Assembly (NCBI RefSeq): GCF_050947875.1
Contig: NC_134572.1
Location: 125,339,105 to 125,403,104 of the forward strand
Length of the DNA stretch: 64,000 nucleotides
Reading direction: 5' to 3'
Origin: Dermacentor variabilis
Taxonomy: Eukaryota > Arthropoda > Arachnida > Ixodida > Ixodidae
Shown here: in pieces, positions 39,769-52,052 of the stretch
How the letters are laid out: every line of letters begins with the position of its first letter
Numbering within the stretch: the first letter of the stretch is position 1
Notes under the pieces: model-generated
The model's database searches: none
Told to the model about the DNA's origin: nothing
Seen by the model: the letters and a program-made list of their open reading frames with translations, nothing else
Program-made: the position numbers and the translations under genes

Positions 39769-40252
39769 CGTAGGAATCAGCCTCAAAATTGTTGGTTACT
39801 GATGTTTTTCTTCCTGAGGCAGGATTTTTTTAACATATTGCTTTTGTTTAGTGTTTCAAAGTGATGATATGCTTTCTAGTGCAATTTTTCAATTTGTGGA
39901 CGCGTTCTGAGTGATGCTAGACTACTGTAAGGAACTAGGCAGTGGTATAAAAAGGGGAAAGAGCCTGGCAGGGCTTAGTGAGGGTTGTGCCGTGCTTGCT
40001 GACTGAGCGGTTGAGTTTCAGCGTAGTTCTAACGCTTGCCGGGAACGAGAACAAAAATGTGAACTCTCCCGAAGTCACTTTGCAGTGTCCCGTGCGAACC
40101 TGAACTAGAGAACGAGGCCTTCTCTGTGCGCTGCGCTCGAGAAACGTCGAGGGACGCCCGACTTCGGTTATGAGCATCATCGAGCGACTTCCCTCCGGAC
40201 AGCGGATGCAGTCCCCTGTCCATCGGGATCTCCTTCCCCCGGCGGGGCGGTC
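39769..40252 (+). promoter_or_regulatory. 3' noncoding region with internal TATA box and G-rich tract
   Basis: There is no open frame of note. TATAAAAAG lies at 39946-39954 in a promoter-like context, about 300 bp before the 3' LTR. The segment ends with GGCGGGGCGG (40241-40250), which occupies the polypurine-tract position for plus-strand priming, although it is not purely purine. Confidence 0.6.
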
Positions 40253-41046
40253 TGTTGCGTTTCGCCTGCGACACGTGGTTTTGCCGGCGCGACTGCGGCG
40301 GGGCGGCAGACATTTTGGCCCGATCGTCGTCGCCGCAACACTCATCGCCAGGTGTTTCCAGGCGCGACTGCGGCGATGCGACCGCATAGGGATCATCCTC
40401 GCATTCCAGTCATTGTGCCCGAAACAGGCGATGCCAAAGCAGGGACCATCCTCTCATTCCAGTCATTGTGCCCGAAACAGGCGATGCCAAAGCAGGGACC
40501 ATCCTCTCATTCCAGTCATTGTGCCCGAAACAGGCGATGCCAAAGCAGGGACCATCCTCTCATTACAGTCATTGTGCCCGACCGGCAGCGCTACAACAGG
40601 GTGCTACGAGATCGTGCTCGACAGGGTGCTACGAGATCGTGCTCGTCATGGTGCTACGGCATCGCTACGACAGTGTGCGTCACCATTAGCCCATTGTACA
40701 TTCACGTGCTCGTCTTTTGAGGGGTTCCTTCTTGCCCTCAACTGCGAGAGTATAAAAACAGCTGCCCCCGGACGCAAAAGGGAGGGCTCCGATTTCTTCT
40801 GTTGAGTGAAGTGCTCTCCCGTCTCTCTACTTCGGTCAAACCTGACCACCAACTCTTTGCGATGTTAAAATAAACAAGTTGTTTCGTTGTTACCAGTCGA
40901 CTCATGCTTTGCCGGGACCTTCGGATGCTTCCAGTTGTACCCCAGGCCGCCAGGCCAACGCTACCCTTGGGGCTTGCGACCCAGGTACAACCACGGGCGT
41001 CAGCGCCGAGTTCCCAACCGATCGCGCCAGCGGTCGGATCCAAACA
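40253..41046 (+). repeat. 3' LTR (794 bp)
   Basis: It is identical to the 5' LTR through U3, R and most of U5, including the three 53-bp units (from 40389). It differs only after the GAGTTCCCAAC segment. Its end sequence is closer to the solo LTR than to its own 5' partner. Confidence 0.97.
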
Positions 41047-41050
41047 ATAT

Positions 41051-41504
41051 CTACTGCGATGGGATGGGCCATGAGTTGGTAGGTAAGAAAATACGAAATT
41101 AAAAAAAAAATGATAATAATATAATGGTGGTTAGACTAGCTTGTTGCTACAAGAGTGTACTATTGCAAACAGTGGGATAACGGTAAACAAAGCGTGTGGT
41201 ACCATATTCGCTTCGCCGTTCTCGCGCAGTTTCCAAAAGTATGAAATAATAATATACAGACACGAAAACCGAGAAACAGTATACTTGCAAAAAATACAGT
41301 GTGTTGTGCAATTGGGTAGTCGCAACATATATGTGAATGCACACCTAAAACATATTTAAAAGAAATAGAAGCTTCCATTCCCGCCTCAATAATTAACCTT
41401 CTTTCTCTTTTCTTTTTCGGCCTCAAAACGAACATCGGCATAATAGACACGTTCATGCAAGCGTCAAGTTAGTGCTAAATTCTCGAGAGAAAGGTCTACT
41501 AAGA

Positions 41505-41585
<81 letters not shown>

Positions 41586-42434
41586 CCACTGAATGCGCAA
41601 GCAAACCAAGAAACAGGATACTGACAACGCACTTATTTTCCTTAATTCGGATAAATTTCTGAAAAGCATGGACATGAAAGATTTTCAAATAAAATAAGAT
41701 CATATAGAACCGCTGGCGAACGAACACAGACAACTTGCCTGCCTTGGAAATCAGCGTTTTCCCCCGTTGAGAAGCAGGACTACTTCCTCTCCTTCCGAAA
41801 AACAAAGACTTTGCTGTTGGGCTATAGTTGGTGCATGGTACTTATGAAGGAAACAGCGCAAACAACAGGATAAGACAGAGATACAAATCTGTCGTTCTCG
41901 CATTCTTGACCCGCTCCGTGCGCCGTTACTTTTGTTTGCGCTGTTCGTTTCGTTCTGTGAGTTCTGTGCCCTGTTTCCTTTCTGCGCACTGTTGAGAGCC
42001 CCTTCAAGGAACTCCACTTGTCGCGCGGGCAAGCACTAATGTTACGGGTACAGGAAACAGACATATTAAGTTCAGCTGGATTGCTCAATTGCACTCCTGA
42101 AACGCCTAATAGGTCTGTTTTAGCATAAACAAACGCCTTCTGCCATTTTATTCGAAAGATGACGTCGCGCATTTATCTTGAAGAAAGTCAAAGATTAGAA
42201 GTTGTCACACGTGTCAACGAACCCTTCTCTAGACTCTACGTCAGCTTTCTTGCGCAACCAAATTCCTTCCTATTCAGGACGTCGTAGTTAAACTGAGGAG
42301 GGGAAAAGTTACGTGCAGCGCTGGCTTCTTCTAGCTGAAAGCAGGCCTAAGCTTGGTCCGCGCAAGCATCTGTGGCATAGTAACTTGCCCCCTGTTGCAA
42401 CCTTCCCGGGTATAAAGATGGCTATGGCGTTCCA
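41051..42434. other. No recognisable gene; (AAT)n at 41506-41583
   Basis: An AAT microsatellite of about 78 bp lies at 41506-41583. No motif-bearing frame is seen around it. Confidence 0.5.
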
Positions 42435-42640
42435 CTGCTGATCTCCAGCTCCTGCTGGGTTCGCATTGCGACGAGGACAAAATGCAAAAAAAAAAAAAAA
42501 CGCTCGTGCACTTAGATATACGTGCACGTTAAAAGTACCCCAGGTGGTCAAAATTAACCTCGAGTCCCCCCACACGGCGTGCCTTATAATTGGTTTGCGG
42601 TTTGATCACGTGAAAACCCAGAATTTGTTATTATGATTAT
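42435..42640 (+). mobile_element. tRNA-derived SINE copy
   Basis: The head ends in GCTGGGTTCGCATTGCGACG and AAAATGC. The core holds CACGTTAAAAGTACCCCAGG, TGGTCAAAATTAACCTCGAG, CCCCCACACGGCGTGCC and ATCACGTGAAAACCCAGAA. These are in the same order as the SINE at 13810. An A-run of about 15 bases is inserted at 42485-42500. The tail is TTATTATGATTATTATT. Confidence 0.8.
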
Positions 42641-43780
42641 TATTTATCTATTTTTCCACTGTAGCGCCTACCTCCAGTCCCCTTCTAACGCGGTCGATCT
42701 GTCCGCATGCAAGACGCGAGATGACGTCATGCCGCACCTAATTTTTTTTTTTTTTTGCCTCAAGGACAGGCCAAGGTAAATATACCTGGTAGCGAAGCTT
42801 CCATAGGAGCCCATACGTTCAAAACATGGCGGTCCATCGGCGGTCCATGGGGCTTAGCGCCATCTGTATGTGGTGGGAACACTTCCGGCGGAAGAAAAAA
42901 TAATGTAACGCCATGTCCGGTAAAAGCAGAAGTGACGTCATTTTGTTTTCGAAGGCGCGAAATTTGTTTTGTTCTTCCTTTGGAGCTATATATTCAAATG
43001 CCCCGCCATTCGACTTGGGCGTTTCGAGCTTTCAGCGTGGAAAGCGATGCAGGAAAAGGCCAGCCGTACGGTTGTCGAAATCGCATCCCTGCATAGAACA
43101 TACTTTCATTGGAGGCCGACGAAAGATTTAGGCGTAGAGTGCTGATCCTATTGTTGGATGCCAAGCCCGTCAGCCAGCGCAGTCGCACGAAAACAACTAC
43201 ACAATTATCTGGCGGTCGTAACTCACTACTTTTGACAGAACAGATTCAGAAGCAATGAAGCTACCCGCGTCACCAAATTCAGACAAACTTCGACAAGCAA
43301 GAAAGCACAAACTGTGAGGGGGGCGTATTTCAACAGGTAATACGAGTGAGCCTTTCTGCCTATTTCAAGACGTGCATTGCATTGCGAGTGATAGTGGCGT
43401 CAACGCTCCCTGTAGCGATGGGCGCTGAAAGGAAATGCATTTATTAATAATAATAAAATTAAACTTGTATTTTCTTAACTCGTCACGAATATATAAAATT
43501 GACTAGGAATTTTATTTTTGTTGAATGAATCTAACTGTAGGTCTCGTTTGAATTAAAAGACGCGTTTTTCTTTTCCAATGTTTGTTCCCTCCAAACATAG
43601 TCGCGCTTCAAACGCTGCTCCCATAACCCCCCATGGTGATGTCGGTGACAATCTGTACTGAACCGCTTTTCGCCCGAAGCTTCGCGACCTATTTCAATCG
43701 ACCTTGGACAGGCCGCGCAACCACTTAATAAGGCATGCTCTGTCCGACGGATGGAAGACGGAACAAGACACTAAGCGCGA
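42641..43780. other. No recognisable gene
   Basis: A repeated GGCGGTCCAT segment lies at about 42828-42848. No coding motif was found on either strand. Confidence 0.4.
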
Positions 43781-43784
43781 AGTG

Positions 43785-44900
43785 CGCACTTGGCATAGTC
43801 GACAAGGAAATTTATTCACCCGTCTATAGGCACGCTTACAACTGGGGTGTGAACGAAAAGTACAGTATAAGGTATACAGCACATGTAATACATCATTCTT
43901 GATGTAAACAAAACAGATTAGCAAATGAAACAATAAATTGTGTCTGCTTGACACTGGCTTTGCCACACACAACAACAAAACATCCTTACAGCGTCCACGC
44001 AAAATCATTATTGTCAGCCTCGAATTTATGAAAGACACCCAGGGTACATACAAATACAGTCTAAACTCAGGCAAACAGGATTGAGCATTATTCTTGCTGT
44101 AGAAATACTTTGCCTCGGGAGATCTATAGATACTATCACCCGTAGTTTTCGCATTCTGGGGTGCATTGCTCTATTTGACTGCCGAGATCGTTCTGCGATG
44201 TCACGGAAGCACCCCAAAACGTAGCTAGCGCTATAGTAGACGAGACTCGCAAACCGATCTCGGTGCTGTGGTGGCCGCACGATGGATATTCCAAATATTC
44301 TTGCAACTAGCTTCCAGAAGGTGCGTGCTACAACGCAGTCCTTTACAACATGCGCGTTGGTCTCTGTTTGTGCGCAATATATGCATTTATCATTCGCTAC
44401 CATATGCCAGCGTTCAAGCCTGTCTCTTGTAGGTAGAATGCCCCACTGATATTGCCAATGAAAATACTTCACTTGAGAGGGCAAATCAGGTGAAAGCACG
44501 GCTGTCCGTGTTTGTGTAGTAGCTGTCCGTGGAGGTACAGCTGTCTCACACAACATTTTACAAAGCCTAGAAACTGGTGTCGTACGCCACTTTGTAATTC
44601 TTAGTTGTACAAGCTGGCTTTGCAAGCGCGCAACCGCCGCATACTGCGATGCTGGCGTTACCGCCGTCGGAAGCAGGTTGCCTGTACTCTGCGGCATAAG
44701 CTTTTGACGGTAATGGCCCAGCCAATAAAGGAGCAGCGGCCTACCAGGGAACTCAGCATCATCAAGTAGATCACATGTACTCTTAGTGCACAACAGCCTA
44801 CCAAATGTAACTATGCACGGCAAGCTCCATCCTCCGCTGGATTTCGGCAGACGCAAAAATTGCTGCACTACGTATTGTCAAGGCAACGCGGGGAGAACTG
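43785..44900 (-). pseudogene. LINE 3' end with zf-RVT domain
   Basis: The minus-strand frame 44868-44026 (280 codons) ends a LINE ORF2. It reads YFHWQYQWGILPTRDRLERW, then CIYCAQTETNAHVVKDCVVA and RTFW. This is the reverse-transcriptase zinc-binding (zf-RVT) pattern found in L1/Tx1-like elements. The RT catalytic part is missing, so the copy is 5' truncated near 44900. A GTGAATAAATTTCC segment near 43812 marks the polyadenylation signal. The frame itself is open to its stop. Confidence 0.7.
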
Positions 44901-44985
44901 CTGTTTGTAGAGAGGAATAGGTTGCTTCCTGTCTGGAAGTGTTTGCTTTGGCTGCACCTCTGTTGTTACCCAAACACTCCCCCCC

Positions 44986-45008
44986 CCCCACACACACACA
45001 CACAAACA
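44986..45008. repeat. Short C-run and (CA)n
   Basis: A C-run is followed by an ACACAC run and AAACACAA. Confidence 0.85.
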
Positions 45009-45249
45009 CAATATATCTTGCGGGAGTATAGTTTGCATCTTAGCATATTTACCGAACTCTCGGCACCAGCAAAACGCGCGCTGCTTTCGTTTCTTCTGTC
45101 AGTTTTGCTCGTGTTACTCGAGCGAGACGAGAACCCGTCTTTGTCCTGATAGCTTCCTTGGATTGGTTTTACTTGCTAAGCAGAAAATTGCTAAACAATC
45201 CACACGGTCACCGTATCAAGATTATCTAATCCGTATATTAGAATCTGTT

Positions 45250-45994
45250 AACATTACTTTAACATTACGTTAACATTACTGTTACTATTAACATTACTGT
45301 TAAACATTACTTTAGTTTTCTGCCGAAAAATTTATCTCCAGAGAACTAAGGTAATGTTCAACAGTCTCGGAAGAGAACAGCAGTTTACGATAGGTAGCGA
45401 GGCACTGGAAGTGGTAAGAGAATACATCTACTTAGGACAGGTAGTGACCGCGGATCCGGATCATGAGACTGAAATAATCAGAAGAATAAGAATGGGCTGG
45501 GGTGCGTTTGGCAGGCATTCTCAGATCATGAACAGCAGGTTGCCATTATCCCTCAAGAGAAAAGTGTATAACAGCTGTGTCTTACCAGTACTCATGTACG
45601 GGGCAGAAACCTGGAGGCTTACGAAAAGGGTTCTACTTATATTGAGGACGACGCAACGAGCTGTGGAAAGAAGAATGATAGGTGTAACGTTAAGGGATAA
45701 GAAAAGGGCAGATTGGGTGAGGGAACAAACGCGAGTTAATGACATCTTAGTTGTAATCAAGAAAAAGAAATGGGCGTGGGCAGGACATGTAATGAGGAGG
45801 GAAGATAACCGATGGTCATTAAGGATTACGGACTGGATTCCAAGGGAAAGGAAGCGTAGCAGGGGACAGCAGAAAGTTAGGTGGGCGGATGAGATTAAGA
45901 AGTTTGCAGGGACAACATGGCCACAATTAGTACATGACCGGGGTAGTTGGAGAAGTATGGGAGAGGCCTTTGCCCTGCAGTGGGCGTAACCAGG

Positions 45995-46083
<89 letters not shown>
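45250..46083 (+). mobile_element. 5'-truncated RTE LINE with (ATT)n tail and 16-bp TSD
   Basis: It is bounded by TATATTAGAATCTGTT (45234-45249) and TATATTAGAATCCGTT (46084-46099), a 16-bp TSD with one mismatch. It starts with TAACATTAC repeats (45250-45312), continues with the ORF2 end, and finishes in an ATT repeat (about 45994-46083). Confidence 0.9.
45354..45989 (+). pseudogene. RTE ORF2 C-terminal fragment
   Basis: The 211-codon open frame reads EYIYLGQVVTADPDHETEII, RRIRMGWGAFGRH, KRKVYNSCVLPVLMYGAETW, WAWAGHVMRREDN and KRSRGQQKVRWADEIKKF, the typical post-catalytic tail of RTE-clade RT. The endonuclease and catalytic RT are absent because of 5' truncation, so it cannot retrotranspose alone. 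The remnant at 8780-9735 is a relative. Confidence 0.85.
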
Positions 46084-46088
<5 letters not shown>

Positions 46089-46620
46089 TAGAATCCGTTC
46101 AATATAGGGCAGCCAGATTCATCTCTGGCAACTACAACTACCATTCGAGCATTGCCGGAATAAAACAAGACCTTGAATTTCATTCATTGTAAGATCGCCG
46201 CGTCATTACTCTTCTATGTCTGTTTCCACGGGTACATTTATAGTAATAACTTTCGCTGTTTGTCGTTCATGCTCCTGTACGCACATCTCGACGCATTCAC
46301 AACGTGTTGTAGCTCAAGGTAGAGCCCTGAACGAGCCGGCTTTTCAAGTCCGGGCCCGAGTTTCATGCGCATTCATGGTGAAACAAACACAGGCATTTAA
46401 CTCATCACCACTACCTAGTGCTATTGAACATTGGAATTGTCTTCCGGATCGCACTGCATCCATCTCTAATCGTGAAACATTCCGTGATAACCTGAATTCG
46501 TTGCTTGTTAATATTGTATAATGGTGTTTCACCTTACTATTTTTCTGTCGTGTAATTACTGTTGCCTCCCTTACTGAATGCCCTTCGGTGGACCTGTAAG
46601 GTATCGTGAATAAATAAGTA

Positions 46621-46944
46621 ATTAAACTTACGCAATTGCTTGGCAACTGGTCAATGGAGGCGGTAATGCGAGCTTATTTGCCGTTATGCAGCTTTTATCC
46701 TGCCATCCCTAACGCTTTGTATACATCAGTGTACTTATGTGGTAAAATAAACTTCTTCTTCTTCTCCTTCTTCTTCTTCTATTCGATAAGTCCCATTGAA
46801 GTATAAGGCTATCTCGTAGAAAATATATGTTTATTTGCGAGCAGTCTCTCGATGGAAACGTTTCCTGCTTTCACGGGAAGGTGTTGCTTTAAAATTTAAA
46901 AGTGCTCCTATCGTATCCAAGGTATCCGCGCCGGCTATCCTATG

Positions 46945-47025
<81 letters not shown>

Positions 47026-47787
47026 CGCATTAAAAATTAACTGGTAACCAATGTGAACCTTCACTAATTCCCGAGCAGGTAGCTTCACGCTCAGGTGCCT
47101 CACGCACCAGTGTGCTATGCCAAGAATCTTAGTCGGACAATAAGGGTGATCACCGTCATGTGAAATGAACTTTCCTTCCCTGTTCGCTCCGTTGCTGCGA
47201 TCGCTGCGGCTGCCACACGCGACCGCAGCGTAAAGAAACGCGCGTAGTACTCTTTATTATTTTTTTTAATTCAGCAGCGTTATCATACTTAACATTGTAC
47301 ACGACGTCGGTGTGTATAAACGGAGCCCAACACATGGTGTCCTTGACGTTATTCTAGCTCCGCAATCACTTCCGGCACATGCAGTTAACCAAAGCAAGAC
47401 CTTAGGTGGAGATTAGCTTCTACCACCAGTGGTCGTTGGGGAGTCAGTTGGACGCCACTTGTCATGACATGCTCTGTCATGACATCGCGATAATGTTGAT
47501 GACGCCAGGTCCATATTTAGAGACCAAATTTTGTATAGAATTATAATATCTTGTGTTTTCCAACGTGCGTGCGGAACGGTCCTAGCTGTGTGTCGTGCTG
47601 CACGGCTTGACAAGGACATGGGGGCATTGTTTTCACTTGACAGCAGTGATGCACATAACTTACAACTTGTTAATAACGTCGACACAGTAATAACACGTAA
47701 ACACTGAGGTTAGAACAATGTCATTCAACAAAAATAATAAGGGACACTCATATCTACAGCAGCACACAGGAACATTGTTAAAACAAA

Positions 47788-47867
<80 letters not shown>

Positions 47868-48049
47868 CAAGATCTAGCACTCAAGAGGAAAAAAATAGGT
47901 GTATGTGAAGAAACGCACACAACCACACAAAATGCAGCTCAAAAGTAAGGATAAAAGGAAAAGAAAATTCATGCAACTGTTCACAATTTCGCATAACGAT
48001 ATCGATACGCAAGATCAGTGAGATACGCTGAAAAATGGCGATGATCCGC
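46621..48049. other. No recognisable gene; (TA)n at 46945-47021 and 47790-47861
   Basis: Two long TA microsatellites and a CTT-rich stretch near 46755-46780 are present. No family motif occurs in the open frames. Confidence 0.5.
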
Positions 48050-48165
48050 TGCAAGGCTACCCTTCACCCCGTGCAGGGTAGCCAACCGCAACTACCTCCG
48101 GTTAACCTGCCTGCCTTTCTATGCATCCTCTTCTCTCTCTTTCTATCTCTCTCTTCGAGTCTCAT
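48050..48165 (+). mobile_element. Probable LINE 3' end with CT-rich tail
   Basis: CTCCGGTTAACCTGCCTGCC followed by a CT-rich tail resembles the 3' end at 20527-20596 (GGTTAACCTCCCTGC plus CT repeat). Only the noncoding terminus is present. Confidence 0.4.
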
Positions 48166-48390
48166 GCTTTTACGCGCGAGGCGTGTGTGGCAGAGTCTAT
48201 GCAACTTTGAATATATCTGTTGATACTCCATTGAGGTGTCGCCCGTGACTCGCTGTCTTTTTTGACAGCTGACATTTTTTAACTTGTCATTTAATTATTT
48301 TTTATTGTTAGATAAAGGTCCTAGACCTCGAAACCGTAGAAAAAAATATTGGCAATTTTCAGAGCACCCTGAATAATTCATTATATGCCT

Positions 48391-48547
48391 ACCAGTTTCG
48401 GTTTCGTTTCCCAGGAGACGTACGCGACGTCATGACGCCGAAAGTGGTCACGTGGGAGCGAAACACCACCGTGTTGTTTTCGCACTCTCTTCCGGCTCGC
48501 TTGCGCGCGATGCGTACGCCTCCTGTGGAACCGAAACCGAAACTGGT
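48391..48547. mobile_element. Foldback MITE, 157 bp
   Basis: The ends ACCAGTTTCGGTTTCG and CGAAACCGAAACTGGT are inverted repeats. The match extends through CAGGAGACGTACGC / GCGTACGCCTCCTG, giving arms of about 36 bp with few mismatches. It is non-coding and no clear TSD is visible. Confidence 0.85.
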
Positions 48548-49235
48548 TCGCAGAAAAGCTGTTGGAGTACATAATTCTGGGCGCTCCGAGGCTAGCCAGT
48601 ATTTTTTTTTTTTCTGTGGTTTCTGCAACTGAGGCCTTTATTTACCACACATAAGAATCTGAAAAAGAAAAGTTTAATACAATAACACCTTTATTTACCA
48701 AGTATGTACCTCTGGCTGTGTTCCAGCTAAGAGCTGTATTGCACAGTTTGACGGAGGCCCAGGTAGACGCTACAAGGCAGGTGCGGCAAAGCAGTACGTG
48801 TGGTACAGAAATTAGCGGTGAAGAACATAGTACTACACGAATACAAAAGAAACAAACAGCGTTTACACTCTCAATGACTCTCGAAATAATAGAAATAGCC
48901 ACTTAAAAAATATAAGAACAACCGATGAAGCGGTACGTACTATTTTTGCAGAAAACTTAAAATTAAGAAATATATTTCGTCGTAGCAGATGATGAAGGTA
49001 AAATAAGAAAGCAAGATCTGATCATTCTGTGCGAAAAGTCGTCGCAGCTGTGAAATTTTGTTTGTCGCACGTGTTTTTAAGTTTACTCAAAATCGAGGGG
49101 TTGTGCTTTAGCATTTGTAGTTTGTAAGTTACAAGAACGGGGCGGTTTTCCACGTGGTTATGTTCCTTGTATTTGCGAGCAGTCTATATTAGCGTAAGGC
49201 TGATGTTTCCGTGAGAAAAATGCCTGAAATTGGCA
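48548..49235. other. No recognisable gene
   Basis: A short duplication of CCTTTATTTACCA occurs near 48633 and 48688. I see nothing else assignable. Confidence 0.4.
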
Positions 49236-50450
49236 TTAGAAAAATAAAGAGAGAATATAACGCGGAAATTCATACATGTTTGCTACACTGATTACGCCAC
49301 ATGGTTGGAATGGAAGCAGTGTGGAAGCATTGCGGTCAAGTCTACAAACGTGGCGAATAGCTTTCTCCTGCAATGTTAAAATATTTTGTACGTTCGATTG
49401 AAACGTTGTTAACCATGGAAAGCCGTAAAAATTAAATCGAGAGACAAACAAAACACAATGTATTTCATACATGAGCTTTAATGGAGCAAGCGCGCAATAA
49501 AGTGATATCGCCCCCGTTACTGATGCCAGGCATTTACGTAAATTCAAAATGGGGATACCTCACGTAGGATTCCGAAAGTTAAACGCGGAGTAATGTATGG
49601 CATGCCGTGAAACTAAATATATTATCTTCCTCGGCATGCTTTGCATTCTTATCTCTGATCAACTTTATTTATTTATTTATTTCACGAAAGGCTATGATCT
49701 TTGTTTTTGAGGTGATTAAAATTTAATAAGTATGATGGGAGCCATCGAACAAGTTTATGTAGTAGTTCATTACATTTGGTTCCTTGTACATTAGCATTGG
49801 GACCAGAGAGAGTGGTGCAATCGTCGCCGTATTAAATAAGCCTTACAGTATCATCAATATAATTGACTGTTGGGCCAATTAGATTAGCATGTTGTTTTGT
49901 TGAGCGGAAATAAAAGGGCGGGAAGCAACGATGCGTCTGCACAGCCCACTTAGTTTCCTCCCGTCAACATTGTACGAGAAGTATCATCAATATTCACAAC
50001 GTTATCTATGTAAACAGTAAATAAGAGAGGGCCCAACACGCTTCATTAGGGTACACCTATAATTACGGGTAGCAAAGACGAATTTTTCGATACGCACCCA
50101 TTCACCTCTATTGGTTAGGTGTGCTATAACAAGTGAGGTAGGTTTCCTTCTAACCCCATCGACCGACGTCCGATGTACTATAATTTTATGGTCAAGGGAA
50201 TGAAATGTTTTACTGAAATCGATAAATAAAGCGATAGGTATTAGTTTGCTTTCTATGTTCCTTCAACACGCACTGTCTTTGTTTATGTATTGCTGGTTCT
50301 GTTGACCTTCCTTTCCTAAAACCAAACTGTGAGTCTCAGAAGAGTTTAATCTTATCGAAGTACTCGTTAAATCTATAATGCAATATCATTTAGAAACTTT
50401 ATTTGTGAATAAGAGTGTTATAGAAAACGCTCTATATTTACCTAACCGAA
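49236..50450 (-). pseudogene. Degraded CR1-like LINE, RT region
   Basis: On the minus strand, sequence near 50330 reads SQFGFRKGRSTEPA. Near 50040-49985 it reads GVP, two stops, then SVLGPLLFTVYIDN. The frame 49547-49236 reads the C-terminal LTLQEKAIRHVCRLDR block. These are the standard RT motifs in the right order, with many stops and shifts. It belongs to the same broad family as the copy at 10440-11480. Confidence 0.7.
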
Positions 50451-50729
50451 ACCCCAGAATCTTTCTTTTTATATCAGTCGGAAAATCACCAGATTTTTTT
50501 AGAAGGAATGCATAGGTAAGTGCATTCATTCATTCATTCATAAGGCAGGTCTGATTGGTCCTACTTGTAGGGTAATGGATGTCTAAAGCGCTACTACTTT
50601 TTAAAGACATAAACGTCCGGCATACTTCAGCCTTCTGTATTATTGGCTCACGAAACACACTTATTTTAGCGCAAATGCTAGTTGAGTCCTCACAAACTAC
50701 ACGGTTGGTAGCCCTTGTAGTGTCGGCAA

Positions 50730-50780
<51 letters not shown>

Positions 50781-52010
50781 CTCCAAAGCCTTGAATGGCA
50801 AGCACATCGCTACCTTGAGTTATTATTTGTTCAGGAAATACATTTTCTTTTGCGTGACACAGAAAGTTATTTACAATATTCCACGCCACAGTGGAATGCT
50901 TGCTTGGAATGTCAGAAAAAAGGTTCTCAATGCAGGCACTCTCTGCTCATCGATGCTCAGCATTTAATTTGTTTCTGTTTCGAAATTCCCAAGTGCAGCA
51001 TGATTTATTTTTTATGTGCGTAAGGGAATCCCTAAATAGTTTAATTTTGTGTTTCATTCGTTTTATTGTTTCTGTTTTTTTATGTCCTAGTATCACTCAC
51101 GGCTTCCTTACCTTTATCGACAGTCTGAGAGTTTCAAAAGGAAAGTGGATCACGTATGTGGACATAACAAGAAATTTCAAACACTCGTCATTCGTATTCC
51201 TTTTTTTCACACACGCAATACAAATCTTGTCCTCAAATATACATCTTGAAAACTTCTAAAGCTTCTTCATCTGCCCATCGAGTAAGTCTGCATGCGTTTT
51301 CTGGTCGTTCCTCCTATAGGATCATAAAACATAACAATTGAACAATGTGGACATTATTGTTGTATCTTATGATCACAGCATCACAGACAATTTAAGAGCT
51401 GGTAATAAGCAGATATAGTGTGTTTAAGGCTGACCAAATAATCGTGCTGGTGTTTTGATTACGTTTGTGAAACCAGATGAGTGAACTTGAGTAATGACAT
51501 CGTCAGCCATAATGGCGTAGCATCTTGAACATGTATGTTAAAGCCAAACCAAAAAACAGGTGTAAAATAATTTTCGTGACTGGTAGGTATTCCAAGAACA
51601 CCTCTATAAAATTGATAAAAAGTAAAGGAAAATATCATGTCACTCCTTTCAGCTTCAGGCCAGCAGCTATATCCTTCTTAAGCTGCCAAAGTAATCACAT
51701 GATTCTGAACAAAAAATATACGTGCCTGTTGGGATAGATACTGCAGTAGTGAGGTACAGATCTTGGCTCGGTCATAGATTCGTCACAAAACGTCGTTGCT
51801 GTGTGAATCTGGAGGTTTCAAGGGTTGTTGCTCGTTTCAAAATAATGAACCGTAGGGGCTTGCTATGTCACCTAACGACATTGAAAACCATGTTCGGTAT
51901 AAGGGTGAGCACTTGCTACTTGAGAAATTACTTTGAAAATTGCTCGTGTAAACAGTACCCTTGACGCCGCAACAGTGTGTATGCCTTGTCTTCAGTGATC
52001 GATCGCTGGG

Positions 52011-52052
<42 letters not shown>

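Larger units (their letters stand above)
34165..41046 (+). mobile_element. Complete Gmr1-like Ty3/gypsy LTR retrotransposon
   Basis: The 6.88-kb element has LTRs at 34165-34959 and 40253-41046, flanked by ATAT on both sides (34161-34164 and 41047-41050). Inside are a leader with PBS region, one 1484-codon gag-pol frame (35314-39768) and a 484-bp 3' noncoding segment that ends in a G-rich tract. The LTRs are identical except for their last 32 bp or so, and the ORF is intact, so the insertion is recent. No env-like frame is present. The integrase-before-RT order and SCAN-like capsid place it with Gmr1-like elements. Confidence 0.95.
45200..46620 (+). pseudogene. CR1/Jockey-type LINE C-terminus, split by an RTE insertion
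   Basis: Bases about 45203-45249 read SPYQDYLIRILESV. Bases from 46084 re-read LESV and continue QYRAARFISGNY, then a frameshifted segment, and FNSSPLPSAIEHWNCLPD with a C-terminal LNSLLVNIV to 46521. Together they form the normal LESVQxRAARF C-terminal block of a CR1-like ORF2. The 3' end near 46605-46620 has GTGAATAAATAAGTAATTAAA. The RTE copy at 45250-46083 sits exactly inside. Confidence 0.75.

Noticed and set aside
39935..40396. Minus-strand open frame over the 3' LTR, also seen in the other LTRs
   Set aside because: It recurs only because the LTR sequence recurs. It has no domain motif and opposes the element's coding strand.
43694..44074. Minus-strand frame after the zf-RVT LINE ORF
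   Set aside because: It lies in the element's 3' UTR and has no motif.
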